A program made the position numbers and the translations under genes. A DNA stretch of 64,000 nt from Streptomyces sp. Z26 (GTDB taxonomy: Bacteria > Actinomycetota > Actinomycetes > Streptomycetales > Streptomycetaceae). The stretch spans positions 4,202,501-4,266,500 of the forward strand of contig NZ_RCHV01000002.1 of the NCBI RefSeq assembly GCF_003665095.1. The letters are read 5' to 3'. Below the pieces are notes generated by a model, which saw nothing but the letters and a program-made list of their open reading frames with translations, ran no database searches and was not told where the DNA came from. This document shows positions 41,234 to 49,513 of the stretch, piece by piece. Within the stretch, counting starts at the first letter, position 1. Each line of letters opens with the position of its first letter.

Positions 41234-41941
41234 GTGGACGACGAGAAGAAGCCCCCGAGGGCGCGCGCCGCACGACGGCCCGGACTGGAGCGCGGCCAGG
41301 TGGTGGACGCCGCGCTGCGGCTGCTGAACGAGGTCGGGCTCGAAGGGCTCACCCTGCGCCGCATCGCCAAGGAGCTGGACGTCCAGGCGCCCGCGCTCTA
41401 CTGGCACTTCGCGGGCAAGCGGGAACTGCTCGACGAGATGGCCACCGCGATGTTCCGCGCCGTCCTCGGCGGCGGCGACGGTGCTGGCGGCGGCGCGGCG
41501 GTGGCCGCCGACGGCGGTGACTGGCGGGAGTGGCTGGCCGGGACGCAACGGGCGCTGCGGCGCGGGCTGTTGGCGTACCGCGACGGCGCGAAGGTCTTCA
41601 GCGGCTCCCGCTTCACGGACTTCGGGCACGCGGCGGTCCTGGAGTCGTCCCTGCGTACGCTCGTCGCCGCCGGATTCACCCCGGACGCCGCCGCCCGCGC
41701 GCTCGCCGTCGCGTCCGCGTTCACCCTCGGCTTCGTCACCGAGGAACAGGGCGTCCACCCGGTGCCGGGCGAGCGCCGCCCCGGCTACGACGTCGCGGAG
41801 CGCGCCGAACGCATCGGCGCGGACCACCCGCTGGCGGCGCGGGCGGGTGCCGAACTCTTCGGGAACTACGAGGAGCGCTTCGAGGAGGGCCTGGAGGTCG
41901 TCGTCGCGGGCATCGAGGCGAGGCTGCTGCCCCGCACGTGA
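41234..41941 (+). CDS. TetR-class transcriptional repressor
   Basis: The 235-residue protein is close to the true tetracycline-repressor class: AALRLLNEVGLEGLT, the helix-turn-helix LRRIAKELDVQAPALYWHF, AGKRELLDEM, and the C-terminal YRDGAKVFSGSR (115-126). In TetR the last segment has His at the Mg-tetracycline-binding position; here it is Phe122, so the ligand probably differs. GTG 41234 is preceded by TAAATT but no ribosome binding site, suggesting a leaderless message. It should repress itself and the divergent monooxygenase. Confidence 0.85.
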   Translation: MDDEKKPPRARAARRPGLERGQVVDAALRLLNEVGLEGLTLRRIAKELDVQAPALYWHFAGKRELLDEMATAMFRAVLGGGDGAGGGAAVAADGGDWREWLAGTQRALRRGLLAYRDGAKVFSGSRFTDFGHAAVLESSLRTLVAAGFTPDAAARALAVASAFTLGFVTEEQGVHPVPGERRPGYDVAERAERIGADHPLAARAGAELFGNYEERFEEGLEVVVAGIEARLLPRT

Positions 41942-41993
41942 CGGCCGCCCCGCCGCTGACCGCCGCCCACCGGGCCGCCGCCGCGGGGGCCCG

Positions 41994-43178
41994 TCACGTC
42001 GCGAACGCCTTGCGCAGCCGCGGCGTCAACGGCCGCTCCACCAGCCTGTGCAGCAGCCACGCCAGCAGCAGCAGACCACCGATCGCCAGCGGCAGCACGG
42101 CCCACGACGGCAGCCCGAAGTCCCGGTGCAGGACGCGCACGACGACCCAGCCGAGGTGCTCGTGCACCAGGTAGAACGGGTACGTGAGCGCGCCCGCGAC
42201 CGTCAGCCAGCCCCAGTCCGCCCACTGGAAGCGGCCCAGGGCGATGGCGGCCACCAGCACGTAGCCGAGGGTCACGACGGCGATGATGCCGAGCGACGAG
42301 CGGTACGCGAACGGCGAGTCGGCGACCGGCCGCCACAGGCTGGCGACGGCGTAGTGCTGGCCGATCAGCCAGCTGCTGACGACGATCGCCCAGGCCGTCG
42401 CGTCGTGCCCGAAGCGGTGCACCAGGTGGAGGCCGACGCCGCCGATGAAGAACGGCGCGTACTCCGGCATCACGACCAGCGTCAGCGGCTCCCAGTCCGA
42501 CGCCTGCGCCAGCACGGCGGCCATCATCCAGCCCGCGCAGAAGAACACGACGCGCCGCCGGGTGGCACCGGGGATGACGACGAACAGCGCGAAGAGCAGG
42601 TAGAAGCGCATCTCGACCCAGAGCGTCCAGTCGACGCCCAGCACGCGGTCGGTGCCGACGGGCTCCTGGAGCATCGTGAGGTTCACCAGCATGTCGCTGG
42701 GCGACACCGCCTCGTACGTCACCCAGGGCAGCGCGAAGACCAGGGTGACCAGCACCACGGCCGCCCAGTACGCGGGCATCAGCCGCGAGATCCGGGAGGC
42801 GGTGAAGGCGCGCAGGCCGCGCCCCCAGCCGCTCATGCAGATCACGAAGCCGCTGATGACGAAGAAGACGTGGACGCCCAGGCAGCCGTACGAGAACAGC
42901 TGCGACAGCGTCGGGAACTGCTGGGACGGCGAGGAGCCCCAGGCGTCGGTGATCTCGCCGTTGCGGCCGCCGAGGTGGTAGCAGGCGACCATCAGCGCCG
43001 CGACCAGGCGCAGCCCGTCCAGCGCGCGCAGCCGGGGCGGCCCGGACCGGCGGGCGGTGGCGCGCTCCCGTGGCGGGGCCGACGTGGCCGCCGCCGAGGT
43101 GGGGGCGGCCGGGGCGGTGGACGCCCCGGTCAGGCGCGCGGCGGTACCGGCGACCGCCGCGGTTATCGGGACGCTCAT
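41994..43178 (-). CDS. acyltransferase family 3 (OafA-like) membrane protein
   Basis: A 394-residue integral membrane O-acyltransferase with about ten hydrophobic segments. The family start RLRALDGLRLVAALMVACYH and GVHVFFVISGFVICMS are present, including the conserved His and Arg regions, and the C-terminus is basic. Such enzymes acetylate cell-surface sugars. It is the last gene of the leftward arm of the nonulosonic-acid locus, so it may decorate that polymer. It is 90 bp from the polysialyltransferase-like gene. Confidence 0.85.
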   Translation of the reverse strand: MSVPITAAVAGTAARLTGASTAPAAPTSAAATSAPPRERATARRSGPPRLRALDGLRLVAALMVACYHLGGRNGEITDAWGSSPSQQFPTLSQLFSYGCLGVHVFFVISGFVICMSGWGRGLRAFTASRISRLMPAYWAAVVLVTLVFALPWVTYEAVSPSDMLVNLTMLQEPVGTDRVLGVDWTLWVEMRFYLLFALFVVIPGATRRRVVFFCAGWMMAAVLAQASDWEPLTLVVMPEYAPFFIGGVGLHLVHRFGHDATAWAIVVSSWLIGQHYAVASLWRPVADSPFAYRSSLGIIAVVTLGYVLVAAIALGRFQWADWGWLTVAGALTYPFYLVHEHLGWVVVRVLHRDFGLPSWAVLPLAIGGLLLLAWLLHRLVERPLTPRLRKAFAT

Positions 43179-43268
43179 GTCGACGTACTCATTTCCCCGT
43201 GCTCCGAACGTGTTCGCTCGCCGTGCTCGTCCCGCCGTGCCTGCTCCGGCGTCCCCGCGTCGGCGCGC

Positions 43269-44636
43269 CTACTTCAGCGTGCTCCGCTTGATGGCCCGCG
43301 CGTGCCGGGCGACCCTGCGCACCACGGCGTTGCGCGGCAGGAACGACAGCTGGGCCGGTACGGCGCCGGGCAGCCCCAGCGCGGTGAGCCTGCGCCGCTT
43401 GAAGTACGTCCAGGTGCGCTCGTCCAGCCGCGTCGACAGGTACTGCTCCGCCTCCGGCCGCAGCCCCGGGTAGATCTGCGCCTGCATGCAGAAGCCGACC
43501 GCCCGCACCAGCCCGGTGAGGTCGCGCCGTACCGCCTCCGCGTCCGGCGTCCGCCAGGACTCCACGGCCGCCGGGTCGGCGAGGTCGGGCAGCAGCGCGT
43601 CCACGAGCGTGACGGGGACGCGGTTGCTGTTCTGGTACGGCGTCAGCCGCTCCAGCAGCAGGTCCGTACCCGTACGCGCGACGCGCAGCCCGTAGAACGC
43701 CGACGCCGTCATCAGCGCCGTGGAGAAGCAGCCGACGACGAGCGCCGGGCGCAGCCGCTCGTACAGCACCTCCGCGAGCACCGGGTCGTCCAGCACGGTG
43801 AGTTCGACGCCCAGCTCCCCGGCCTCCTTCTCCAGTACGCGGGACTGGCGGGCGGGTGCCACCGGGTGCGGCTTGAACACCACGCGGCGGTGGCCGAGGG
43901 CGACGGCACCGCGCAGCATCCGTACGTGCAGCCGCTCCTCCTCCTCGGCGGAGAGGATGTCCAGCGCCGAGAGGTACTGCCCCAGCAGCAGCGCCGGTGC
44001 CGGGCCCTGCCCCACCTTCGCGGTGACGGACTCCGGGACGTCCTCGGTCAGTTCGGCCAGCACGTCCCGGAACGCGTCGGTGGGCACCGTCTCCGGCGCC
44101 ACCCCGAACTCGGTGAGCAGCAGCGGGCGCAGGCCCGGCAGCAGGTCCAGGTGGAGCACGCGGCGGACCCGGGTGCCCACCAGCGGGTCCAGCTTGTTGC
44201 GCGTCGGGCCGTAGCTCATCAGCCCGTCCGCGTACACGTCGATCGGCGCGTCCGGGAACATCTGGCAGAGCGCCAGCGCCGGGTTGACCTGGATCGACTC
44301 GACGACCAGCTCGACCGCGTCCTGGTGCGGCTCACCGAGGCCCCAGAGCAGCCGCAGATGGCGCTCCCACAGCGGCACGTCGTCGCCGCGCGGGGACCAG
44401 CCGCCGGGGTGGAACGGGCGGATCGTCTCGTTCCACGACAGCACCCGGTCGAAGCGGTCGCGCAGCCGCTCGAAGCCCGCCATCCGGTCGAGCGCGGGCG
44501 AGGTCTCGGGCGTCGCGGCGTTGTTGCTGACGAGCAGCAGCCGCCGGTCGGCGGAGTCGAAGCAGCCGGAGTCCAGGGCGGCGGCCAGGGTGGCGGCGCC
44601 GTAGAGGGACGAGGCGAAGAAGATCTGCGTACGCAT
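43269..44636 (-). CDS. polysialyltransferase-family glycosyltransferase
   Basis: The 455-residue protein begins MRTQIFFASSLYGAATLAAAL and carries SALYGLRV-like and KPHPV motifs (RRVVFKPHPVAPARQS, ALVVGCFSTALMTAS), the HP and SS-type motifs of bacterial polysialyltransferases and CDP-alcohol polymerases (GT-B fold). It ends in a basic membrane-associating tail. It probably polymerises or transfers a nonulosonic acid from the CMP sugar made by the neighbouring genes. Its ATG overlaps the stop of the family 2 glycosyltransferase. Confidence 0.75.
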   Translation of the reverse strand: MRTQIFFASSLYGAATLAAALDSGCFDSADRRLLLVSNNAATPETSPALDRMAGFERLRDRFDRVLSWNETIRPFHPGGWSPRGDDVPLWERHLRLLWGLGEPHQDAVELVVESIQVNPALALCQMFPDAPIDVYADGLMSYGPTRNKLDPLVGTRVRRVLHLDLLPGLRPLLLTEFGVAPETVPTDAFRDVLAELTEDVPESVTAKVGQGPAPALLLGQYLSALDILSAEEEERLHVRMLRGAVALGHRRVVFKPHPVAPARQSRVLEKEAGELGVELTVLDDPVLAEVLYERLRPALVVGCFSTALMTASAFYGLRVARTGTDLLLERLTPYQNSNRVPVTLVDALLPDLADPAAVESWRTPDAEAVRRDLTGLVRAVGFCMQAQIYPGLRPEAEQYLSTRLDERTWTYFKRRRLTALGLPGAVPAQLSFLPRNAVVRRVARHARAIKRSTLK

Positions 44637-45610
44637 CAGGCGGCCGCCTCCGCGTTCACCGGGCGCCTGCGCAGGCGGCGCAGCCGGGACGCGCGCTGCA
44701 CGTCCATCGAGTCGAGGGCCTCGGTGAGCACGTCGGCGGGCAGCCGCTTCAGTGCCGCGGCGCTCATCTGGCGCAGCTTGCGTGCCACTTGCGGTTCGAA
44801 CCTTCCGCTGCTCAGGTGGTGGGAGATGATCGCGCAGTACGTGCGTACGGCCTTCGGCAGCAGCTTGTCCGCCTCCGGGTCGCGGGACGTCTCGTCGATC
44901 ACCCGGTCGAAGGCGGTGATGAAGTCCAGCTGCCGCACGTCCCCGATCTGCGTCAGCGACGACGCGACGCCCCGCCGGTAGAAGACGCCGGTCAGGCCGA
45001 CCACGGCGAACGACTTCGCCTCGCGGTGCAGCCGCCAGATCCACGGCCGGTCCTCGGCGGTGCGCAGACCGTCCACGAAGTGCAGCAGCCCGTCGTCGAG
45101 GAGCCTGCGGTGGTAGATGCCCGCCCAGGCGTACGCGTAGTCGACGGAGGTCGTGCGGTCGGCGGGCAGGATCGCGTCCCGGGGGCTCAGTACGACGCCC
45201 CGGCGGCCGTGCGGCACGCGCGAGAGGGTGCGGGCGCGGCCGGTGCACTGGACGTGGTCCGTGCGCACGAAGTCGCAGCCGAGGCCCTCGATGGTGTCGA
45301 GGAGCTGGCGGTAGTAGCCCGGGGCGAGCCAGTCGTCACCGTCGAGGAACGTGACGTACTCGCCGTTCGCCGCGTCCAGTCCGGTGTTGCGGGCGGTCGC
45401 GAGGCCGCCGTTCTTCTCGTGCCGCACCCGCACCACGCCCCGGATGTCGCGCTCGGCGCGTTCCAGGATTTCCGGTGTCCCGTCGGACGAACAGTCGTCG
45501 ACGAGAATGAATTCGAAATCCGCGCGCGCGTTGGCCTGCAGACTTCTGAGGGTGTCCAGGGCATAGGACTGCACGTTGTAGAACGGCACGATGACGGAGA
45601 GCTTGACCAC
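44636..45610 (-). CDS. family 2 glycosyltransferase
   Basis: A 324-residue GT-A enzyme. KLSVIVPFYNVQSYALDTL opens the nucleotide-binding domain, EFILVDDCSSDGTPEIL and GGLATARNTGLDAA follow, and the metal-binding DxD is in FLDGDDWL. The C-terminal half resembles teichoic-acid-type GT2 enzymes. It likely adds a hexose or GlcNAc to the glycopolymer repeat. The GTG at 45610 has no clear ribosome binding site. First gene of the leftward arm. Confidence 0.88.
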   Translation of the reverse strand: MVKLSVIVPFYNVQSYALDTLRSLQANARADFEFILVDDCSSDGTPEILERAERDIRGVVRVRHEKNGGLATARNTGLDAANGEYVTFLDGDDWLAPGYYRQLLDTIEGLGCDFVRTDHVQCTGRARTLSRVPHGRRGVVLSPRDAILPADRTTSVDYAYAWAGIYHRRLLDDGLLHFVDGLRTAEDRPWIWRLHREAKSFAVVGLTGVFYRRGVASSLTQIGDVRQLDFITAFDRVIDETSRDPEADKLLPKAVRTYCAIISHHLSSGRFEPQVARKLRQMSAAALKRLPADVLTEALDSMDVQRASRLRRLRRRPVNAEAAA

Positions 45611-45797
45611 CCGCGAGACATTAGGTGTCCGCCCGGCATTCGTCTTGACCTGCGGAGTACGCGCGGGTGAACGCCGTGTGGCGGAATGGTTAACCCACCG
45701 GCCGGGCAAGGCGGTTGGCCGGACGTCGATCCGCTGTTAACCGTCTGTTGTACTGGCGTTGGGCCGCGAAACGAAATGCCTTCCTAGCGTCGGTGAC
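45611..45797. promoter_or_regulatory. divergent promoter region of the nonulosonic-acid locus
   Basis: The 187 bp gap between the two arms is AT-richer than its flanks and contains GTTAACC twice in direct orientation (45689-45695 and 45735-45741). TAGCGT at 45785-45790 stands seven bases before the rightward GTG and could be the -10 of a leaderless message. Both arms are likely co-regulated here. Confidence 0.45.
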
Positions 45798-47207
45798 GTG
45801 CCCACTCGTACTTCTGAACCCGCCACCTCCCCGGTCCGGGTCGCCGTTCTCGCGGACTCCGACACGCGCTGGAAATGGGGCGTGCTGACCGCCCGCCGAA
45901 TCGCTCCGGACGCCCGGATCGAGGGCCTCCTGCTGCGCGGCCGGGCCACCCCGACCCCGCGCCAGCTCGCCGAGGTGGGCGTCGAGGTCGACTCCGTACG
46001 GGAGGTCACCGGCACGCACTTCGTCCGTACGGCCGGGCGCGACGCGTACGACGTGATCGTCCTCGCCTGCGTCGGCGGCGCCGTGCAGGCGATGGTGCAC
46101 GGTCTCGCGGCGAACGCGCGGGCCGCCGCCGGGGCCGGGGACACGGCGGGGGCCCGCCGCCCGGTGCTCGTCACCGGCTACGTGGGGATCGTCTACGAGA
46201 AGCTGGCCGACGGCCTGCTGCTCCGGCACGGCGCCGACATGGTGCTCGCCAACTCCCGCTACGACGCCGAGCGGTTCCGCGCGGTGTACGAGGGGGTCGG
46301 CGCGGACGGCGGGAGCGTCGTCGAGTGTGCCCTGCCCTTCCTGGGCGGCACCGGGCCGCGTCCGGACGGGGGGCCGGACGCGGTCGGCACGGCCGGGAAG
46401 CCCGCCGGTTCCCACCCGTTCACCGTGGCGTTCGCCGTCCAGCCGTCCGTACCGGACAACCGCGGCGACCGCGCGTACCTGCTCCGCCGCGCCGCCGAGC
46501 ACGCCCGGCTGCACCCGGACCGCGAGGTGCTGGTGAAGCTCCGCAGCAAGCCGGGCGAGCACACCACGCACATCGAGGAGGAGCCGTACCAGCGGCTCGC
46601 CGAGCGGCTGCCCGGCGGCCTCCCCGCCAACTGCCGCCTGGTGTACGGGCACATGGGCGAGGTCCTGGACCGTACGGACCTGCTCGTCACCGTCAGCTCC
46701 ACGGCCGCCCTGGAGTCCCTGCACCGCGCGGTGCCCACCGCCGTCCTCACCGACCTCGGCGTCCGCGAGGCCCTCGGCAACCACCACTTCCTCGGCTCCG
46801 GCTGCCTCGTCTCCTGGGACCAGCTCGACGCGGGCGAACTGCCGAAGGCCGACCCGGGGTGGACCGCCCGGCAGGGCGTCTGCCCGACCGACGGCGGCGC
46901 GGCCACCTCGTACGCGACGGCGTTCGACACCGCCCGCGACCACCTCGCGGACCTCGTCGCGCGCGACAGCCTGCCGCTGCCCGCGCCCTTCTACACCCCG
47001 GCCACCGCGCCCGGCTACCTGCCGCGGGTCCTCGCCCGCTACGGCTTCGCGCCCGACGGCACCCCCCGCCCCGGCACCGACACCGCCGAGGACGCGACCG
47101 GCATGCGCCGGGCCGTACGGAACGCCGTACGCGAGGCGGCGCGCGGCGCGTACCGGCACGGCGTCCAGCGCGTCGCCCCGGTGATCCGCCGGATGGGGGA
47201 GCTGTGA
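45798..47207 (+). CDS. DUF6716-like putative glycosyltransferase
   Basis: The 469-residue protein from the GTG at 45798 has a GT-B-like pattern: an N-terminal VRVAVLADSDTRWKWG, a central VLVKLRSKPGEHTTH, and the LLVTVSSTAALESLHRAVPTAVLTDLG motif that in this fold binds the sugar nucleotide. It matches, from memory, DUF6716 proteins beside neuA/neuB in streptomycetes. It probably transfers a sugar in the glycopolymer. The stop overlaps the next GTG (GTGA), so the products are made in step. Confidence 0.7.
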   Translation: MPTRTSEPATSPVRVAVLADSDTRWKWGVLTARRIAPDARIEGLLLRGRATPTPRQLAEVGVEVDSVREVTGTHFVRTAGRDAYDVIVLACVGGAVQAMVHGLAANARAAAGAGDTAGARRPVLVTGYVGIVYEKLADGLLLRHGADMVLANSRYDAERFRAVYEGVGADGGSVVECALPFLGGTGPRPDGGPDAVGTAGKPAGSHPFTVAFAVQPSVPDNRGDRAYLLRRAAEHARLHPDREVLVKLRSKPGEHTTHIEEEPYQRLAERLPGGLPANCRLVYGHMGEVLDRTDLLVTVSSTAALESLHRAVPTAVLTDLGVREALGNHHFLGSGCLVSWDQLDAGELPKADPGWTARQGVCPTDGGAATSYATAFDTARDHLADLVARDSLPLPAPFYTPATAPGYLPRVLARYGFAPDGTPRPGTDTAEDATGMRRAVRNAVREAARGAYRHGVQRVAPVIRRMGEL

Positions 47208-48538
47208 GCACGTCCGACCACCAGGCCGCACAGGCCGCGAAGGGAACACAGATGGCACACCCCGAGCCGACGGCAGAACCCGCCGCCGTACGGAACGACG
47301 GCGTCGGGGAACAGCACGTGCTGGCCGTCATCCCCGCGCGCGGCGGCTCGAAGGGCGTGCCCGCCAAGAACCTCGCCGAGGTCGGCGGCGTCCCCCTCGT
47401 GTCCCGCGCGGTGCTCGCCTGCCGGGCGGCCCGCCTCGTCACGCACGTCGCCGTCTCCACCGACGACGCCTCCATCGCCGCCGCCGCGCGCGCGGCGGGC
47501 GCCGAGATCGTGGAACGCCCCGACGACATCGCGGGCGACCTGGCCACCAGTGAGGCCGCCGTACTGCACGCCATGGACACGCACGAGGCGCGGCACGGGC
47601 ACCCCGTGGACGCGGTGCTGCTGGTGCAGTGCACCAGCCCGTTCATCGCGGCGGAGGACATCGAGGGCGTCACGGCGGCGGTCGTCGAGGGCGGCGCGGA
47701 CAGCGCGCTCACGGTCGCCGCGTTCCACGGCTTCGTCTGGCGCGACACCGACCGCGACACCCACCGTGACGCCCACCGGGGGAGCGCCGCCGAGCGGGAC
47801 GCCGTCGGCGTCAACCACGACAAGGCGTTCCGCCCCCGCCGCCAGGACCGGCCGCAGGACTTCCTGGAGACGGGCGCCGCGTACGCCATGGACGGCCCCG
47901 GCTTCCGCAAGGCGGGCCACCGCTTCTTCGGCCGCACCGAGACGGTCCGTACGGACCCGGCGCGCGTGCTGGAGATCGACGACCCGCACGACCTCGCCCG
48001 CGCGCGTGCTCTCGCGCCGCTCCTCGACGCGGGCTCCGAAACGACCGCGGCGGCGGCCCCGCGCCCCACGCGCGCCGACATCGACGCGGTCGTACTCGAC
48101 TTCGACGGCACCCAGACCGACGACAGGGTGCTCGTCGACTCCGAAGGACGGGAACTGGTCGCGGTGCACCGCGGCGACGGCCTCGGCATCGCCGCGCTCC
48201 GCCGGGACGCGCTGAAGATGCTGATCCTGTCCACGGAGCAGAATCCGGTCGTCGCCGCACGGGCGAACAAGCTCAAGATCCCCGTGCTGCACGGCATCGA
48301 CCGGAAGGACCTCGCACTGCGCACCTGGTGCGAGGAGCAGGGCATCGCGCCGGAGCGCGTGCTCTACGTCGGGAACGACGTCAACGACCTGCCGTGCTTC
48401 GACCTCGTCGGCTGGCCCGTCGCGGTCGCGAGCGCACACGACGTCGTACGCGGCGCGGCCCGCGCGGTCACCTCCGCACCCGGTGGTGCCGGCGCGATCC
48501 GCGAGATCGCCTCGTGGGTCCTCGGCCCCTCTCTCTGA
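47204..48538 (+). CDS. fused CMP-nonulosonate synthetase and KdsC-like phosphatase
   Basis: The 444-residue bifunctional protein has two parts. Residues about 38-270 are a CMP-sugar synthetase of the NeuA/KdsB type, with the nucleotide loop IPARGGSKGVPAKN at 43-56 and the family TSPFI region. Residues about 285-440 are a HAD phosphatase of the KdsC type (Asp299 and Asp301 in DFDGT; GNDVNDLPC). It should remove the phosphate of a nonulosonate-9-phosphate and activate the free acid as the CMP sugar. GTG 47204 is coupled to the gene before; an ATG at 47252 is an alternative. Confidence 0.85.
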   Translation: MSTSDHQAAQAAKGTQMAHPEPTAEPAAVRNDGVGEQHVLAVIPARGGSKGVPAKNLAEVGGVPLVSRAVLACRAARLVTHVAVSTDDASIAAAARAAGAEIVERPDDIAGDLATSEAAVLHAMDTHEARHGHPVDAVLLVQCTSPFIAAEDIEGVTAAVVEGGADSALTVAAFHGFVWRDTDRDTHRDAHRGSAAERDAVGVNHDKAFRPRRQDRPQDFLETGAAYAMDGPGFRKAGHRFFGRTETVRTDPARVLEIDDPHDLARARALAPLLDAGSETTAAAAPRPTRADIDAVVLDFDGTQTDDRVLVDSEGRELVAVHRGDGLGIAALRRDALKMLILSTEQNPVVAARANKLKIPVLHGIDRKDLALRTWCEEQGIAPERVLYVGNDVNDLPCFDLVGWPVAVASAHDVVRGAARAVTSAPGGAGAIREIASWVLGPSL

Positions 48539-48582
48539 CCCCCCTCAGCCCTCAGCTCCTAGCAGAAGGAACCCCTCTCCTC

Positions 48583-49500
48583 ATGACCAACAGCAACCGC
48601 CTCCGGACCCTGGGTGACAAGACCGCCGGACCCGGCCAGCCCGTCTACATCACCGGTGAGATCGGCATCAACCACAACGGTGACCTGGAGAACGCCTTCA
48701 AGCTGATCGACGTCGCCGCCGAAGCGGGCTGCGACGCGGTCAAGTTCCAGAAGCGCACGCCCGAGATCTGCACCCCGCGCGACCAGTGGGACATCGAGCG
48801 CGACACCCCCTGGGGCCGGATGACGTACATCGACTACCGCCACCGCGTCGAGTTCGACGAGGACGGCTACCGCGCTATCGACGAGCACTGCCGCAAGGCG
48901 GGCATCCACTGGTTCGCGTCGCCGTGGGACACCGAGGCCGTCGCGTTCCTGGAGAAGTTCGACCTCCCGGCGCACAAGGTCGCGTCCGCGTCGCTGACCG
49001 ACGACGAGCTGCTGCGCGCCCTGCGGGCCACCGGCCGTACGGTCATCCTCTCCACCGGTATGTCGACGCCGAAGCAGATCCGGCACGCGGTCGAGGTCCT
49101 GGGCAGCGAGAACATCCTGCTCTGCCACGCCACGTCGACGTACCCGGCCAAGGCCGAGGAACTCAACATGCGGATGATCCACACCCTCCAGGCCGAGTTC
49201 CCGAACGTGCCGATCGGCTACAGCGGCCACGAGACGGGCCTCCAGACGACCCTGGCGGCCGTCGCGCTCGGCGCCACGTTCGTCGAGCGGCACATCACCC
49301 TCGACCGCGCCATGTGGGGCTCCGACCAGGCCGCCTCCGTGGAGCCGCAGGGCCTCCAGCGCCTCGTCCGCGACATCCGCACCATCGAGGAGTCGCTCGG
49401 CGACGGCGTCAAGAAGGTCTACGAGAGCGAGCTGGGCCCGATGAAGAAGCTGCGCCGCGTCCAGGGCGTCGTGGCCGACGCCGAGCCCGCGACCGTCTGA
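48583..49500 (+). CDS. nonulosonic (sialic) acid synthase, NeuB family
   Basis: The enzyme condenses phosphoenolpyruvate with a mannose- or ManNAc-type sugar to a nine-carbon keto acid. The 305-residue protein shows the NeuB barrel: ITGEIGINHNGDLENAFKLI, AGCDAVKFQKRTPEI, HWFASPWD, KVASASLTDDELL, STGMST, CHATSTYPAK, IGYSGHETG and ERHITLDRAMWGSD. It ends soon after the barrel and lacks the usual C-terminal SAF (antifreeze-like) domain of about 60 residues. AGAAGGA precedes the ATG. No UDP-GlcNAc 2-epimerase (NeuC) is nearby, favouring Kdn-type products. Confidence 0.9.
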   Translation: MTNSNRLRTLGDKTAGPGQPVYITGEIGINHNGDLENAFKLIDVAAEAGCDAVKFQKRTPEICTPRDQWDIERDTPWGRMTYIDYRHRVEFDEDGYRAIDEHCRKAGIHWFASPWDTEAVAFLEKFDLPAHKVASASLTDDELLRALRATGRTVILSTGMSTPKQIRHAVEVLGSENILLCHATSTYPAKAEELNMRMIHTLQAEFPNVPIGYSGHETGLQTTLAAVALGATFVERHITLDRAMWGSDQAASVEPQGLQRLVRDIRTIEESLGDGVKKVYESELGPMKKLRRVQGVVADAEPATV

Positions 49501-49513
49501 TCCGGCCGACGCG

